Assembly: GCA_015709205.1 (NCBI GenBank)
Contig: JACCQO010000007.1
Span: 1-61,885, forward strand
DNA from: Desulfovibrionaceae bacterium
GTDB taxonomy: Bacteria; Desulfobacterota; Desulfovibrionia; Desulfovibrionales; Desulfovibrionaceae
Length of the DNA: 61,885 nucleotides
Direction: 5' to 3'
Part shown: positions 15,661 through 24,421 of the stretch, in pieces
How positions within the stretch are numbered: position 1 is the first letter of the stretch
Layout of the letters: each line of letters opens with the position of its first letter
Translations under genes and position numbers: made by a program
The notes under the pieces: model-generated
What the model was told of the DNA's origin: nothing
What the model saw: only the letters and a program-made list of their open reading frames with translations
Databases searched by the model: none

Positions 15661-16644
15661 ATGAAGAAAATTTTCAGCGTCTGCACCATGGTCGCCCTGT
15701 TGGTCCTGGGGCTCGGCGCGCCGGCTCAGGCCGCGGAGACCTACAAAATCAAACTGGGGCACACCGGCGCCCCCTCCCACCACTACCAGAAGATCTGCAC
15801 TATGTTCGCGGAGAAGGTGAAGGAGCGCACCCACGGCGGCGTGGAGATCGCCGTGTTCCCGGCCGACCAGCTCGGCAAGCAGCTCGAGTCCGTGGAAGGC
15901 ACCATGCTCGGCACCCACGACATGGTCCTGACCTCCGACACCGTGTTGTCCAACTGGGTGCCGGACATGGGCATTCTCAACCTGCCCTTCCTGTTCAACG
16001 ACAACTGGGACGTGCGCAAGATACTGGACGGCCCGGTGGGCGAGAAACTGGCCAAGCAGCTCGAGCCCCACGGCGCCGTGGTCATCGGCTGGTGGGAGAA
16101 CGGCATGCGCCACATCACCAACTCCAAGCGCCCCATCGCCACGCCCGATGACCTCAAGGGGCTGAAGATCCGCGTGCCCGAGGGCGAGGTCTTCGTGGAG
16201 ACCTTCAAGGCCCTGGGCGCCGGTCCCACGGTCATCTCCTTCGGCGAGCTCTATTCCGCCCTGCAGCTCGGCACCGTGGACGGCCAGGAGAACCCGCCCG
16301 CGCATATCCTGACCCAGAAGTTCTACGAGGTGCAGAAGTACGTTTCCCGCACCGCGCACATCCACCTCTCCTCCCCGCTGATCATGAACAAGGCCCTGCT
16401 CGACGGCATGCCCGCCGAATACCGCAAGGCCATCGTGGACACGGCCATGGAGATGGGCAAGGTGCACACCCAGATGGTCGAGGACCTGGAGAAGACGCAG
16501 TGGGACGAGGTCAAGGCCCACGGCATGCAGATTCTCGACGTGGACAAGAAGCCCTTCCGCGAGAAGGTCAAGCCCGTGATCGAGAAGTACAAGAAGAAGC
16601 TCAACGGTGCGATCATCGACGAGATCATCGCGACCCTGCAGTAG
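15661..16644 (+). CDS. dctP: TRAP transporter periplasmic solute-binding protein DctP
   Basis: Periplasmic binding protein of 327 aa that delivers an organic acid to the DctQM permease. Residues 1-24 form a Sec signal ending AQA-AE. The mature protein carries the DctP signature LKGLKIRVPEG (its Arg normally pairs with the substrate carboxylate) and the SFGELYSALQLGTVDGQENP block. AAGAGGAGAG precedes the ATG. It is first of a five-gene operon whose second gene is a tartrate/D-malate-type dehydrogenase, so the ligand is probably a 2-hydroxy-dicarboxylate (inference). A very stable hairpin follows the gene. Confidence 0.93.
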   Translation: MKKIFSVCTMVALLVLGLGAPAQAAETYKIKLGHTGAPSHHYQKICTMFAEKVKERTHGGVEIAVFPADQLGKQLESVEGTMLGTHDMVLTSDTVLSNWVPDMGILNLPFLFNDNWDVRKILDGPVGEKLAKQLEPHGAVVIGWWENGMRHITNSKRPIATPDDLKGLKIRVPEGEVFVETFKALGAGPTVISFGELYSALQLGTVDGQENPPAHILTQKFYEVQKYVSRTAHIHLSSPLIMNKALLDGMPAEYRKAIVDTAMEMGKVHTQMVEDLEKTQWDEVKAHGMQILDVDKKPFREKVKPVIEKYKKKLNGAIIDEIIATLQ

Positions 16645-16654
16645 GCATCACCGC

Positions 16655-16687
16655 CGCCGCCCCCGGGGATCGGCCCCGGGGGCGGCG
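16655..16687 (+). promoter_or_regulatory. Intercistronic hairpin after dctP
   Basis: A 14-bp perfect GC stem (16655-16668 with 16674-16687, loop ATCGG) starts 10 bp after the dctP stop and lacks a T run. Such structures behind binding-protein genes usually protect the upstream mRNA, giving more binding protein than permease. Confidence 0.55.
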
Positions 16688-16780
16688 CGCCGGGGCCCGG
16701 GGCCCCTCCGCCGGGCTCGGTGGATTCCCCGCTCGGCATAAGCAGCAAAGCCCGGCGAAGCCGCCGGAAGGACAAGGATC

Positions 16781-17857
16781 ATGGAGTACCGCATAGCCAT
16801 CATTCCCGGAGACGGTGTCGGCGACGAAATTTCCAAGGAGGCGGAGCGCGTCCTGAACGCGGCCGCGGACAAGTTCGGCTTCAAGGCCACAACGGAATGG
16901 TTCGACTGGGGGTGCGACCGCTACCTGGAAAAGGGGCGGCTCATGCCCAAGGACGGCCTCGACATCCTCAAGCCCTTCGATGCCATCTTCCTGGGCTGCG
17001 TCGGCGACGAACGCAAGGTCCCGGACCACATTTCCCTGACCCTGCTCCTGGACATCCGCAAGGGATTCAAGCAGTACGCCAACCTGCGGCCCATCCGCCT
17101 CTACCCCGGCGTGCCCACCCCGATCCGCACGGCCACGCCCGAGACCGTGGACTTCGTGGTCATCCGCGAGAACAACGAGGGCGAGTACAGCGGCACGGGC
17201 GCGTTCTTCCGGCCCGACGAGCCCGAAGGCTTCGCCATCCAGAACTCCATCTTTTCCCGCGCGGGCACCGAGCGCGTCATGCGCTATTCCTTCGACCTGG
17301 CCGAAAAGCGCAAGGCCGCGGGCTACAAGGGCATGGTCACCAACTGCACCAAGTCCAACGCCCTGAACTATTCCATGGTCTTCTGGGACAAGATCTACGC
17401 CGAGGTGGCCGCCGAGCATCCGGACATCGCCACGGACAAGGCCCTGGTGGACGCCATGACCATGTGGATGGTCAAGAAACCCGAATGGTTCGACGTCGTC
17501 GTGGCCTCCAACCTCTTCGGCGACATCATCACCGACCTGGGCTCCATGCTCCAGGGCGGCATGGGACTGGCCGCGGGCGGCAACATCAACCCCGAGCGCG
17601 AGTTCCCCTCCATGTTCGAGCCCATCCACGGCTCCGCGCCCAAGTACCAGGGCCAGAACGTGGTCAACCCCCTGGCCTCCATCGAATCCGTGCGCATGAT
17701 GCTCGACTTCCTGGGCCAGGAGGCCGCGGCCGATGCCATCGGCGACGCCATCAAGGCCGTGCTCGCCAAGGGCGAGGTCCGCACCAGGGATCTGGGCGGC
17801 TCCGCGGGCACCCGCGAGATGGGCGAGGCCGTGACCGCCGCGCTGCTCAAGGACTGA
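16781..17857 (+). CDS. Isocitrate/isopropylmalate-family dehydrogenase (tartrate/D-malate type)
   Basis: NAD-dependent beta-decarboxylating dehydrogenase of 358 aa, one full-length domain. It starts with the IIPGDGVGDE motif, has the substrate-side LRPIRLYPGV arginines, VIRENNEGEYSG, the catalytic Tyr/Lys region with TNCTKSNALNYS, and the metal site GDIITDLGSMLQGG. The VPDHISL segment and the lack of LeuB-specific features favour the tartrate dehydrogenase/D-malate dehydrogenase branch over isopropylmalate or isocitrate dehydrogenase. It sits between dctP and dctQ, so it probably oxidises the imported acid. Exact substrate is not settled by sequence. Confidence 0.82.
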   Translation: MEYRIAIIPGDGVGDEISKEAERVLNAAADKFGFKATTEWFDWGCDRYLEKGRLMPKDGLDILKPFDAIFLGCVGDERKVPDHISLTLLLDIRKGFKQYANLRPIRLYPGVPTPIRTATPETVDFVVIRENNEGEYSGTGAFFRPDEPEGFAIQNSIFSRAGTERVMRYSFDLAEKRKAAGYKGMVTNCTKSNALNYSMVFWDKIYAEVAAEHPDIATDKALVDAMTMWMVKKPEWFDVVVASNLFGDIITDLGSMLQGGMGLAAGGNINPEREFPSMFEPIHGSAPKYQGQNVVNPLASIESVRMMLDFLGQEAAADAIGDAIKAVLAKGEVRTRDLGGSAGTREMGEAVTAALLKD

Positions 17858-17911
17858 CGCGCCAAGAACGCGGGGCCGCCCCGGCGGCCCCGCAGACCCA
17901 AGGGGACGGAC

Positions 17912-18388
17912 ATGCGCTTTCTGCAGACCCTCAACGAACTGGTCAAGAGCCTGACCGCCGTGTTCCTGGGCCTGATGACCATCCTGGTCATCGTCCAGGT
18001 CTTCTACCGCTACGTGCTGGACCACCCGCTTTCCGAAAGCCAGGAGTTGTCCATCTACGCCATGGTCTACGTGGTCATGCTCGGCTGCACCATCGCCGTG
18101 CGCAACAAGACGCACATCGCCGTGGGCTTCTTCGTGGACCTCTTGCCCGCGCGCGTGGGCATCGTCGCGCGGCAGGTCAGCTACGGCATCATGCTCGCCT
18201 TCTTCGGCGTGCTCATGGTCCAGGGGTGGAAGCTGACCGTGCGCTCCATGCTCCAGAACTCGCCCTCCACGGGGCTTCCCGTGGGCTACGTGGCCTTCTC
18301 CATCCCGCTGTGCGCCGCCATCTCCATGCTCTACATCGTCGAGCACATGGTGCGCGACGCACGCCAGGCCAGGGAGACGGGAAAGTGA
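17912..18388 (+). CDS. dctQ: TRAP transporter small permease DctQ
   Basis: Inner-membrane protein of 158 aa with four hydrophobic segments, the small subunit of the TRAP symporter. It shows the family features FYRYVLDHPLSESQELS after TM1 and a charged MVRDARQ end. AAGGGGACGG precedes the ATG. It lies 54 bp after the dehydrogenase gene and 73 bp before dctM. Confidence 0.9.
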   Translation: MRFLQTLNELVKSLTAVFLGLMTILVIVQVFYRYVLDHPLSESQELSIYAMVYVVMLGCTIAVRNKTHIAVGFFVDLLPARVGIVARQVSYGIMLAFFGVLMVQGWKLTVRSMLQNSPSTGLPVGYVAFSIPLCAAISMLYIVEHMVRDARQARETGK

Positions 18389-18461
18389 CGCGGCGCACGG
18401 CCGCCTTTCGCTTCACGCACGCCGCCGCGCACGCGGTCGGCGTCAGGACAAAGGATTCAGC

Positions 18462-19724
18462 ATGGTAGGCACCCTGTTCGTCGGCTTCTTCGCCCTGCTC
18501 GTGCTGGGCGTGCCCATCGCCATCGCCCTGGGCGTGGCCTCGCTTACGGCCCTGTACTTCGGCAGCCACGTGCCCTTTCTCATCCTGCCGCAAAAGATCT
18601 TCAACGGCGTCAACAGCTTTCCCTTCATGGCCATCCCGCTCTTCCTGCTTGCGGGCAACATCATGGCCGAGGCCAAGATCTCGGACAAGCTGGTCGGCCT
18701 GGCTTCGCTCCTGGTGGGCAAGTACCCCGGGGGACTTGCGCACATGACCACGGGCGCGTCGGCCTTCTTCGGGGCCATTTCGGGCTCGGCCCCGGCCACC
18801 ACCGCGGCCATCGGCTCGATCATGATCCCCTCCATGGTCAAGCGCGGCTACAGCAAGTCCTACTCCGCGGCCGTGGTCGCGGCCTCGGGCGCCCTGGGCC
18901 TGATCATCCCGCCCAGCCTGACCATGGTCGTCTTCGGCGTCATCGCGGGCGCCTCCATCGGCGACATGTTCATCTGCGGCATCCTGCCCGGCGTCCTGCT
19001 GGCCATGGCGATCATCGGCCTGAACTACATCATCGCCCGCAAGAAGGGCTTCGCCCGCGAGGAAACCTTGCGCGGCCGCGACATGGGCAAGGTGCTCAAG
19101 GATTCCATCCTGGCCATGTTCATGCCGCTGATCATCCTCGGCGGCATCTATTCCGGGGCCTTCACGGCCACGGAATCCGCGGCCGTGGCCTGTCTCTACG
19201 GCGTGCTCATCGGCATGTTCGTCTACCGCACGCTGAAGATCCGCTCGCTCTACACCATCCTCAAGAGCACGGCCGAGAACTCGGCCCTGATCATGTTCCT
19301 CATGGGCACGGCCAACCTCTTCGGCTTCATCATCACCGCCGAGCAGGTGCCCCAGCACCTGGCCGAACTGATGCTCGGCTTCACCAGCAACCAGACCGTG
19401 ATCATGCTCATCGTCCTGGTCATGCTCCTGGTCATCGGCACCTTCCTGGACAACGTGGCCGCGCTGGTGCTCTTCGTGCCGACCATGATCGGCGTCATCG
19501 ACGCCATGCACATCAACGTCGTCTATTTCGGCGTGTTCACGATCATCGCGCTGGCCGTGGGCCAGTTCACCCCGCCCGTGGGGCTGAACCTGTTCATCGC
19601 CTGCAACATCGCCGGGGAGAAGTTCGAGGTCATCGTCAAGGACATCATCCCCTACCTCCTGATCTACGTGGTGATGCTCGTGATCTTCGCCTTCGTTCCC
19701 GAAATCCTGACCCTGTTCATCTGA
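18462..19724 (+). CDS. dctM: TRAP transporter large permease DctM
   Basis: Inner-membrane channel subunit of 420 aa, about twelve hydrophobic segments, of the DctM/ion-transporter superfamily. Hallmarks are FPFMAIPLFLLAGNIM, the GAISGSAPATTAAIGSIMIP loop, GLIIPPS and, near the end, GQFTPPVGLNLF. With DctP and DctQ it forms a complete sodium-driven TRAP system. The asparaginase gene begins 41 bp downstream. Confidence 0.94.
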   Translation: MVGTLFVGFFALLVLGVPIAIALGVASLTALYFGSHVPFLILPQKIFNGVNSFPFMAIPLFLLAGNIMAEAKISDKLVGLASLLVGKYPGGLAHMTTGASAFFGAISGSAPATTAAIGSIMIPSMVKRGYSKSYSAAVVAASGALGLIIPPSLTMVVFGVIAGASIGDMFICGILPGVLLAMAIIGLNYIIARKKGFAREETLRGRDMGKVLKDSILAMFMPLIILGGIYSGAFTATESAAVACLYGVLIGMFVYRTLKIRSLYTILKSTAENSALIMFLMGTANLFGFIITAEQVPQHLAELMLGFTSNQTVIMLIVLVMLLVIGTFLDNVAALVLFVPTMIGVIDAMHINVVYFGVFTIIALAVGQFTPPVGLNLFIACNIAGEKFEVIVKDIIPYLLIYVVMLVIFAFVPEILTLFI

Positions 19725-19765
19725 CGCAACGCATTGACGCATCATTTTGCATGGAGCGCACGACA

Positions 19766-20746
19766 ATGAAGAAAATCGTCGTTTTGACCACCGGCGGCAC
19801 CATCGCCAGCAAGCCCAGCGCGGCTACCGGTCTCTACACCTCCGGAGCCATGACCGCGGAGGAACTGATCGACACGAAGAAGCTCGGCCTGGACGTTGCC
19901 GTGGAGATGGAGACCGTGTTCCAGATTCCGAGCAACGGCATGACCTTCGAGCGGCTCATGGTCCTGCGTTCGCGGATCATCGAGCGGTTGCGCGACGACG
20001 ACGTGCTCGGCGTGGTCGTGACCCACGGCACGGACACCCTGGAGGAATCCTCCTACTTCCTGGATCTGACCCTGGACACGATCCGCCCCGTGGTCATGAC
20101 CGGCTCGCAGCGCACGCCCGGCGAGGAAGGCACGGACGCCTACACCAACATCCGCGACGCCATCGTGGTCGCGGCCAGCCCGGACTGCCGCGATCTCGGG
20201 GTGCTGCTGCTCTTCAACGAGGGCATCTACGCGGCCAAGCACGTGAAGAAGATGCACGCCTTCAACATCCACGCCTTCACGGCCTTCGGCTTCGGCATGC
20301 TCGGCTACGTGGACAAGGGGCGGGCCTATCTGGAGCAGCGGCCCGTGCGCCGCGAGTTCCTGCCCGTGGAGGAAGGGGATTTTCCGCGCGTGGAGATCGT
20401 CAAGGCCAGCCTGGGCAGCGACGGGGCCATGGTGGACCACGCCGTGGCCGCGGGCGCGGCCGGGCTGGTGCTGGAGGGGCTCGGCCGCGGCCACGTGACG
20501 CCGGAGTTCGTGGACTCCGTGAGCCGCGCCGTGGACGCGGGCGTGCGCGTGGTGCTGACCACCACCTGCGAGATGGGCCGCGTGCACCCGGTCTACGACT
20601 TCGCGGGCGGGGTCAAGGATTTGCAGTCGCGCGGCGTGATCGCCGGACACGACTACGACAGCCGCAAGGCGCGCATCAAGCTGACCGTGCTGCTGGCCGC
20701 GGGCATCGAATCCCCCGCCGCCCTGCAGCAGGCCTTCCTGAACTAG
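19766..20746 (+). CDS. L-asparaginase family amidohydrolase
   Basis: Asparaginase (326 aa) hydrolysing L-asparagine, or a related amide, to aspartate and ammonia. Both active-site boxes are intact: TTGGTIAS at the start and THGTDTLEES in the middle, with GSQRTPGEEGTDAY following. No signal peptide, so it is cytoplasmic. The ATG at 19766 is preferred over the in-frame ATG 15 bp upstream, since only the former has a GGAG at correct spacing. As last gene of the TRAP operon it could act on an imported amide, or supply aspartate. Confidence 0.9.
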   Translation: MKKIVVLTTGGTIASKPSAATGLYTSGAMTAEELIDTKKLGLDVAVEMETVFQIPSNGMTFERLMVLRSRIIERLRDDDVLGVVVTHGTDTLEESSYFLDLTLDTIRPVVMTGSQRTPGEEGTDAYTNIRDAIVVAASPDCRDLGVLLLFNEGIYAAKHVKKMHAFNIHAFTAFGFGMLGYVDKGRAYLEQRPVRREFLPVEEGDFPRVEIVKASLGSDGAMVDHAVAAGAAGLVLEGLGRGHVTPEFVDSVSRAVDAGVRVVLTTTCEMGRVHPVYDFAGGVKDLQSRGVIAGHDYDSRKARIKLTVLLAAGIESPAALQQAFLN

Positions 20747-20774
20747 GGCCAACTCCCCGTGGCCCGCCCGGACA

Positions 20775-20810
20775 GCCGCGCCGCCGGTCTTGTCGCCCCG
20801 GCGGCGCGGC
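20775..20810 (+). terminator. GC hairpin after TRAP operon
   Basis: A 13-bp perfect stem (20775-20787 with 20798-20810), 28 bp after the asparaginase stop, without a T run. It probably works together with the terminator at 20892. Confidence 0.45.
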
Positions 20811-20891
20811 CCTAGGCAGTACCGGGCCGCCCGAATCCCATGCGGGCGCGCCCGTCCCGCGACCCCGTCCCCATCCGGGGCCGCAATCCGC

Positions 20892-20919
20892 AAAAAGCCT
20901 CCCGCAAGGGAGGCTTTTT
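20892..20919. terminator. Bidirectional intrinsic terminator
   Basis: AAAAAGCCTCCC-GCAA-GGGAGGCTTTTT is symmetric, with T runs on both strands. It serves both the TRAP operon and the convergent GntR gene. Confidence 0.9.
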
Positions 20920-20959
20920 CATGGCCGTCGGCCGGAAGAACCGGCACGTTGCGCTGCGC

Positions 20960-21682
20960 CTAGTCGTAGGTCAGGCAGGTCTCCCAGCTCTTGGAGCTGA
21001 CCTGGATGGCCGCGAGCACGCCTTCGGCGTCCTTCTCGCGCAGGGCCTTGAAGATGGCCTTGTGGTCCTTGAGGGCCACGTCGGGCAGCGTGCGCATGGA
21101 GGTTTCGATGGAGGCGTCGAAGAGTTCCATCATGGTTTCGCCGATGCGGATGATCAACGGGTTGTGGGTGGCGTGCAGAATGGCCTTGTGAAAGGCCAGG
21201 TCGTGGCGCGAGGTCTGCTCGTTGCGGCGCAGGGCCTGCTCCATGACGTCGATGGTCCGCTGGATGCGCGCCAGGTCCTCGTCCGTGGCCCGCTCCAGGG
21301 CCATGAGCGTGTAGGCGGGCTCGAACATCTTGCGCAGGTCGAAGAGGTCCTGGGTGATGCCCTTGGCCAGGATCATCTGGAAGACCATGGAGTTGAGGGC
21401 GTCTTCAGAGGGGTGCTGGCGGATGCGCGTGCCCTGCCCGCGCTTGACCTCCACGATGCCCATGGCCTGGAGCATCTTGATGGCCTCGCGCACGCTGGAT
21501 TTGCCCACCCCGAGGTTGCGGGTCAGCTCCGCCTCGGACGGAATGAAGTCGCCGGGCTTGAGCTCGTCGTTGATCAGCGCCTGCTTGATGCGTTCGATGA
21601 CCAACAGGACCACGGAGCCCTTCTTCAAGGGCGTGGTCAAGGAATTTCCAAAGGAATTCGGTGTCTTTCTTATTATCGACAT
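20960..21682 (-). CDS. GntR/FadR-family (FCD) transcriptional regulator
   Basis: DNA-binding regulator of 240 aa. Residues about 22-90 form a GntR winged helix: IERIKQALINDELKPGDFIP then SEAELTRNLGVGKSSVREAI and GIVEVKRGQGTRI. Residues about 100-235 are an all-helical FCD ligand domain with the metal/ligand His and Asp pattern (DLAFHKAIL...HNPLI, then a late DHKAI His). Such regulators respond to organic acids. The start at 21682 begins the family-like sequence; its ribosome site is weak. It is convergent with the TRAP operon, which it probably controls by its imported acid (inference). Confidence 0.9.
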   Translation of the reverse strand: MSIIRKTPNSFGNSLTTPLKKGSVVLLVIERIKQALINDELKPGDFIPSEAELTRNLGVGKSSVREAIKMLQAMGIVEVKRGQGTRIRQHPSEDALNSMVFQMILAKGITQDLFDLRKMFEPAYTLMALERATDEDLARIQRTIDVMEQALRRNEQTSRHDLAFHKAILHATHNPLIIRIGETMMELFDASIETSMRTLPDVALKDHKAIFKALREKDAEGVLAAIQVSSKSWETCLTYD

Positions 21683-21802
21683 GAGGGCGTTTCCCGCGCC
21701 GGGTTGCTGTCCGCGGTGCGGCGGCCGGGGCCGCCTTGCCGTGGACCGGGGAAAAAAAGTGCGCGTCCGCCCCTGCGGGAGGAACCGGACACGATTCGAT
21801 AA

Positions 21803-21832
21803 AACATACGTTCCAACCCATGAATTTGTCAA
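21803..21832 (-). promoter_or_regulatory. Sigma70 promoter of the GntR gene
   Basis: On the minus strand a perfect TTGACA (21832-21827), an 18-bp spacer and TATGTT (21808-21803) lie about 120 bp before the regulator's ATG. Confidence 0.6.
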
Positions 21833-21926
21833 TGGATCGGCCGCCCTTGCCGGGGCCTGGCCAGGGGGAGCTGCGCGGTGCGAAAAAACAGGGCGAAGTC
21901 GGGGAAGGAACGGCGGCGGCGCGTGA

Positions 21927-23351
21927 TCAGAAGAGCAGCGCCGAGGCCAGGCTGAGGAAGATGAGGAAGCCGCAGCTGTCCGTGAGCATGGTCAGGAAGA
22001 TGGTCGAGGCCTGGGCCGGGTCGCGGCCAAGAACCTTGAGCACCACCGGAATGGTGGCCCCGGCCAAGGCGCCGAGGGCCATGTCCAGACACATGGCCAG
22101 CCCCATGACCCCGGCCACGCGCTGGTTGCCGAGCACGGCCATGGCCACGCCGAAGACCACCAGGCCCATGAACAGCCCGGTGGCCAGGCCGATGCGCACC
22201 TCGCGCAGCACGGCGCTGCGCGCACGGGCCAGGTCGTAGCGCTCCATGGCGAAGAGACGGATGATCACGGCCAGGGACTGCTGGCCGGTGTTGCCCGCCT
22301 GGTTGGAGACGATGCCCATGAGCGAGGCCAGGATGGCCATCTGGGCGATGGTGCCCTCGAACATGTGCACCACCAACGCGGCCAGGCACGAGGTGCCCAG
22401 GTTGAAGACCAGCCACGGCGCGCGCTGCAGCACGGACCGCTTCCACGGCGTGTCCACGGTCTCGTCCTGACCTGCGCCGACCATGCCGAGCATGTCCTCG
22501 CTGGCCTCTTCGTGGATGATGTCGATGACGTCGTCGTGGGTGACCATGCCGAGCAGGCGGCCGTCGTAGTCCACCACGGGCAGGGCCAGAAAGTTGTAGT
22601 GCGAGAGCTGGTGGGCGACCTCCTCCTTGTCCACGTCGAAGAGCACGGTGATCAGGCTCTGGTCGCGCACCAGGTCCTTGAGGATCGAGCCGGGGCGCGC
22701 CAGGAGGATGTCGCGCAGGCTCATCACGCCCACGAGGCGTTCGACCTCGTCGATGAGGTAGGCGTAGTAGGGAATCTCCTTGTCCTCGATCTCGCGGCGG
22801 ATGATCTTGATGGCCTGGTCCGCGGTGAGCCCCTGGTCCAGGACCACGATCTGCGAGTTCATGATGCCGCCGGCCGTGTCCGGATCGTAGCGCATCAGGT
22901 CCGTGATCTCGGCGGCGTCGCTGCGCGTCACGCCGCGCAGCAGCCGCTGCTGGTCCGCGGGGTCCAGCTCGTCCAGCAGGTCGGCGGCCTCGTCCGGCGG
23001 CATGTCCGAAAGGATCGTCGCGGCCACGGAGGTGTCCAGGCTCTTGAGCAGCTCGGCGCGGGCGCGGTCCTCCATCTCGGCGATGGACTCGGCGGCCTCT
23101 TCCACAGGCATGGCGTGGACTGCCTCGATCTGCTGCTCCAGGGGGAGCGATTCGAGGTGGTCGGCCATGTCCGCGGGGTGCGGCGTCTCGGACTCGGGCT
23201 TGGCAAGACTCGGATCGGCGCCGTCGTCCGGCATACCGGGCGCAACGGAGTCCCCCGTCGTCCCGGCGGCTTCGGCGGGCCCCTGGGGTCCGTTGCCGAG
23301 TTCCCCCTCCAGGGGGCCGACGTTGCGCTGTTCCTTGTCCTGATCGGTCAT
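21927..23351 (-). CDS. mgtE: Magnesium transporter MgtE
   Basis: MgtE-type Mg2+ channel of 474 aa. Residues about 50-165 are the MgtE N domain (superhelical, with the MPPDEAADLLDEL-type repeats), about 170-300 a CBS pair ending in THDDVIDIIHEEASED, and about 320-474 five membrane helices. The pore signature is intact: SNQAGNTGQQ, and the conserved Asp in LTDSCGF. The first 45 residues are an acidic, disordered extension. The start at 23351 is preferred over the in-frame ATG 21 bp upstream, but neither has a good ribosome site. Mg2+ binding to the cytoplasmic domains normally gates the channel. Confidence 0.93.
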   Translation of the reverse strand: MTDQDKEQRNVGPLEGELGNGPQGPAEAAGTTGDSVAPGMPDDGADPSLAKPESETPHPADMADHLESLPLEQQIEAVHAMPVEEAAESIAEMEDRARAELLKSLDTSVAATILSDMPPDEAADLLDELDPADQQRLLRGVTRSDAAEITDLMRYDPDTAGGIMNSQIVVLDQGLTADQAIKIIRREIEDKEIPYYAYLIDEVERLVGVMSLRDILLARPGSILKDLVRDQSLITVLFDVDKEEVAHQLSHYNFLALPVVDYDGRLLGMVTHDDVIDIIHEEASEDMLGMVGAGQDETVDTPWKRSVLQRAPWLVFNLGTSCLAALVVHMFEGTIAQMAILASLMGIVSNQAGNTGQQSLAVIIRLFAMERYDLARARSAVLREVRIGLATGLFMGLVVFGVAMAVLGNQRVAGVMGLAMCLDMALGALAGATIPVVLKVLGRDPAQASTIFLTMLTDSCGFLIFLSLASALLF

Positions 23352-23503
23352 GGCGACTGGTATTAGCCCCATATCGGGTGCGAGGTCAAAGAGGATATTT
23401 ATCGCGGACGCGTGACGCCGAGGTTACGTGATAAAATTCCCAAGCGGGGAAAATTGTGGAAAAAGGTTGAGCACCGCCACGGAACGGCTTAGGCTCACCG
23501 TCC

Positions 23504-24385
23504 ATGTCGGCATCGTACTTCGAGACCTTCTTCACGGGCGCGGCCCGAGCGCACCTGGAACGGGCCATCGAGCTGGCCCTGGACGAGGACGGCCGCGACC
23601 TGACCTCCGAAGCCCTGTTCGCTCCCGGGGACATCCTCGACGCGCGCATCGTGGCCAAGCAGTCCTGCGTGGCCGCCGGGCTCCCCATCCTGGACTTGGT
23701 CCTGGCGCGCTGCGCCGAACGCGGTTCCTACGACCTGCGCCTCTTCACGGCCGACGGCGAACGCGTGGCCCGGGGCTCGGTGGTCGCCACCCTGCGCGGC
23801 CCGGCCGCTCCCCTGCTCAAGGCCGAACGCGTGCTGCTCAACTTCCTGACCCATCTTTCGGGCATCGCCACGCTCACCGCAACCTACGTGGAACGCATCG
23901 CGGGCACGGGCGCGCGGCTCCTGGACACGCGCAAGACCCTGCCGGGGCTGCGCTATCCGGAAAAGTACGCCGTGCGCATGGGCGGCGGCACGAACCACCG
24001 CGTGAATCTCGAAGCGATGCTCATGCTCAAGGACAACCACGTGGACCGCGCCGGGTCCATCACCCGCGCCGTGGCCACGGTGCGCGCCGCACTTTCGCCC
24101 TGCCCGCCCATCGAGGTGGAATGCCGCACCGAGGCCGAGGTGCGCGAGGCCGCGGCCTGCGGCGTGGACCGCATCATGCTCGACAACATGGAGACGTCCG
24201 CCCTGCGTTCGGCCCTGGCCCTGGTGCCGGAGCACATCGAGACCGAGGTCAGCGGCAACGTGACCCTGGAGACCATCCGCGCCGTGGCCGAGGCCGGGCC
24301 CGACTTCATCTCCGTGGGCCGCATCACCCATTCGGCCCCGTCCGCGGACTTCAGCATGCAGATCGTAGGCGTGACGGTCCCGTAG
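23504..24385 (+). CDS. nadC: Nicotinate-nucleotide diphosphorylase (carboxylating) NadC
   Basis: Quinolinate phosphoribosyltransferase of 293 aa: quinolinate plus PRPP to nicotinate mononucleotide and CO2, in de novo NAD synthesis. Family marks are LNFLTHLSGIAT, LLDTRKTLPGLR, a GGGTNHR run, MLKDNH, and EVECRTEAE followed by IMLDNM and the VSGNVTLETI barrel end. Complete length. It opens the nadC-nadA-nadB group, 36 bp before nadA. The ribosome site is weak. Confidence 0.95.
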   Translation: MSASYFETFFTGAARAHLERAIELALDEDGRDLTSEALFAPGDILDARIVAKQSCVAAGLPILDLVLARCAERGSYDLRLFTADGERVARGSVVATLRGPAAPLLKAERVLLNFLTHLSGIATLTATYVERIAGTGARLLDTRKTLPGLRYPEKYAVRMGGGTNHRVNLEAMLMLKDNHVDRAGSITRAVATVRAALSPCPPIEVECRTEAEVREAAACGVDRIMLDNMETSALRSALALVPEHIETEVSGNVTLETIRAVAEAGPDFISVGRITHSAPSADFSMQIVGVTVP

Positions 24386-24421
24386 CCTGCCGCGCCTTTC
24401 TTCTTTTGAGGTATACGACGA

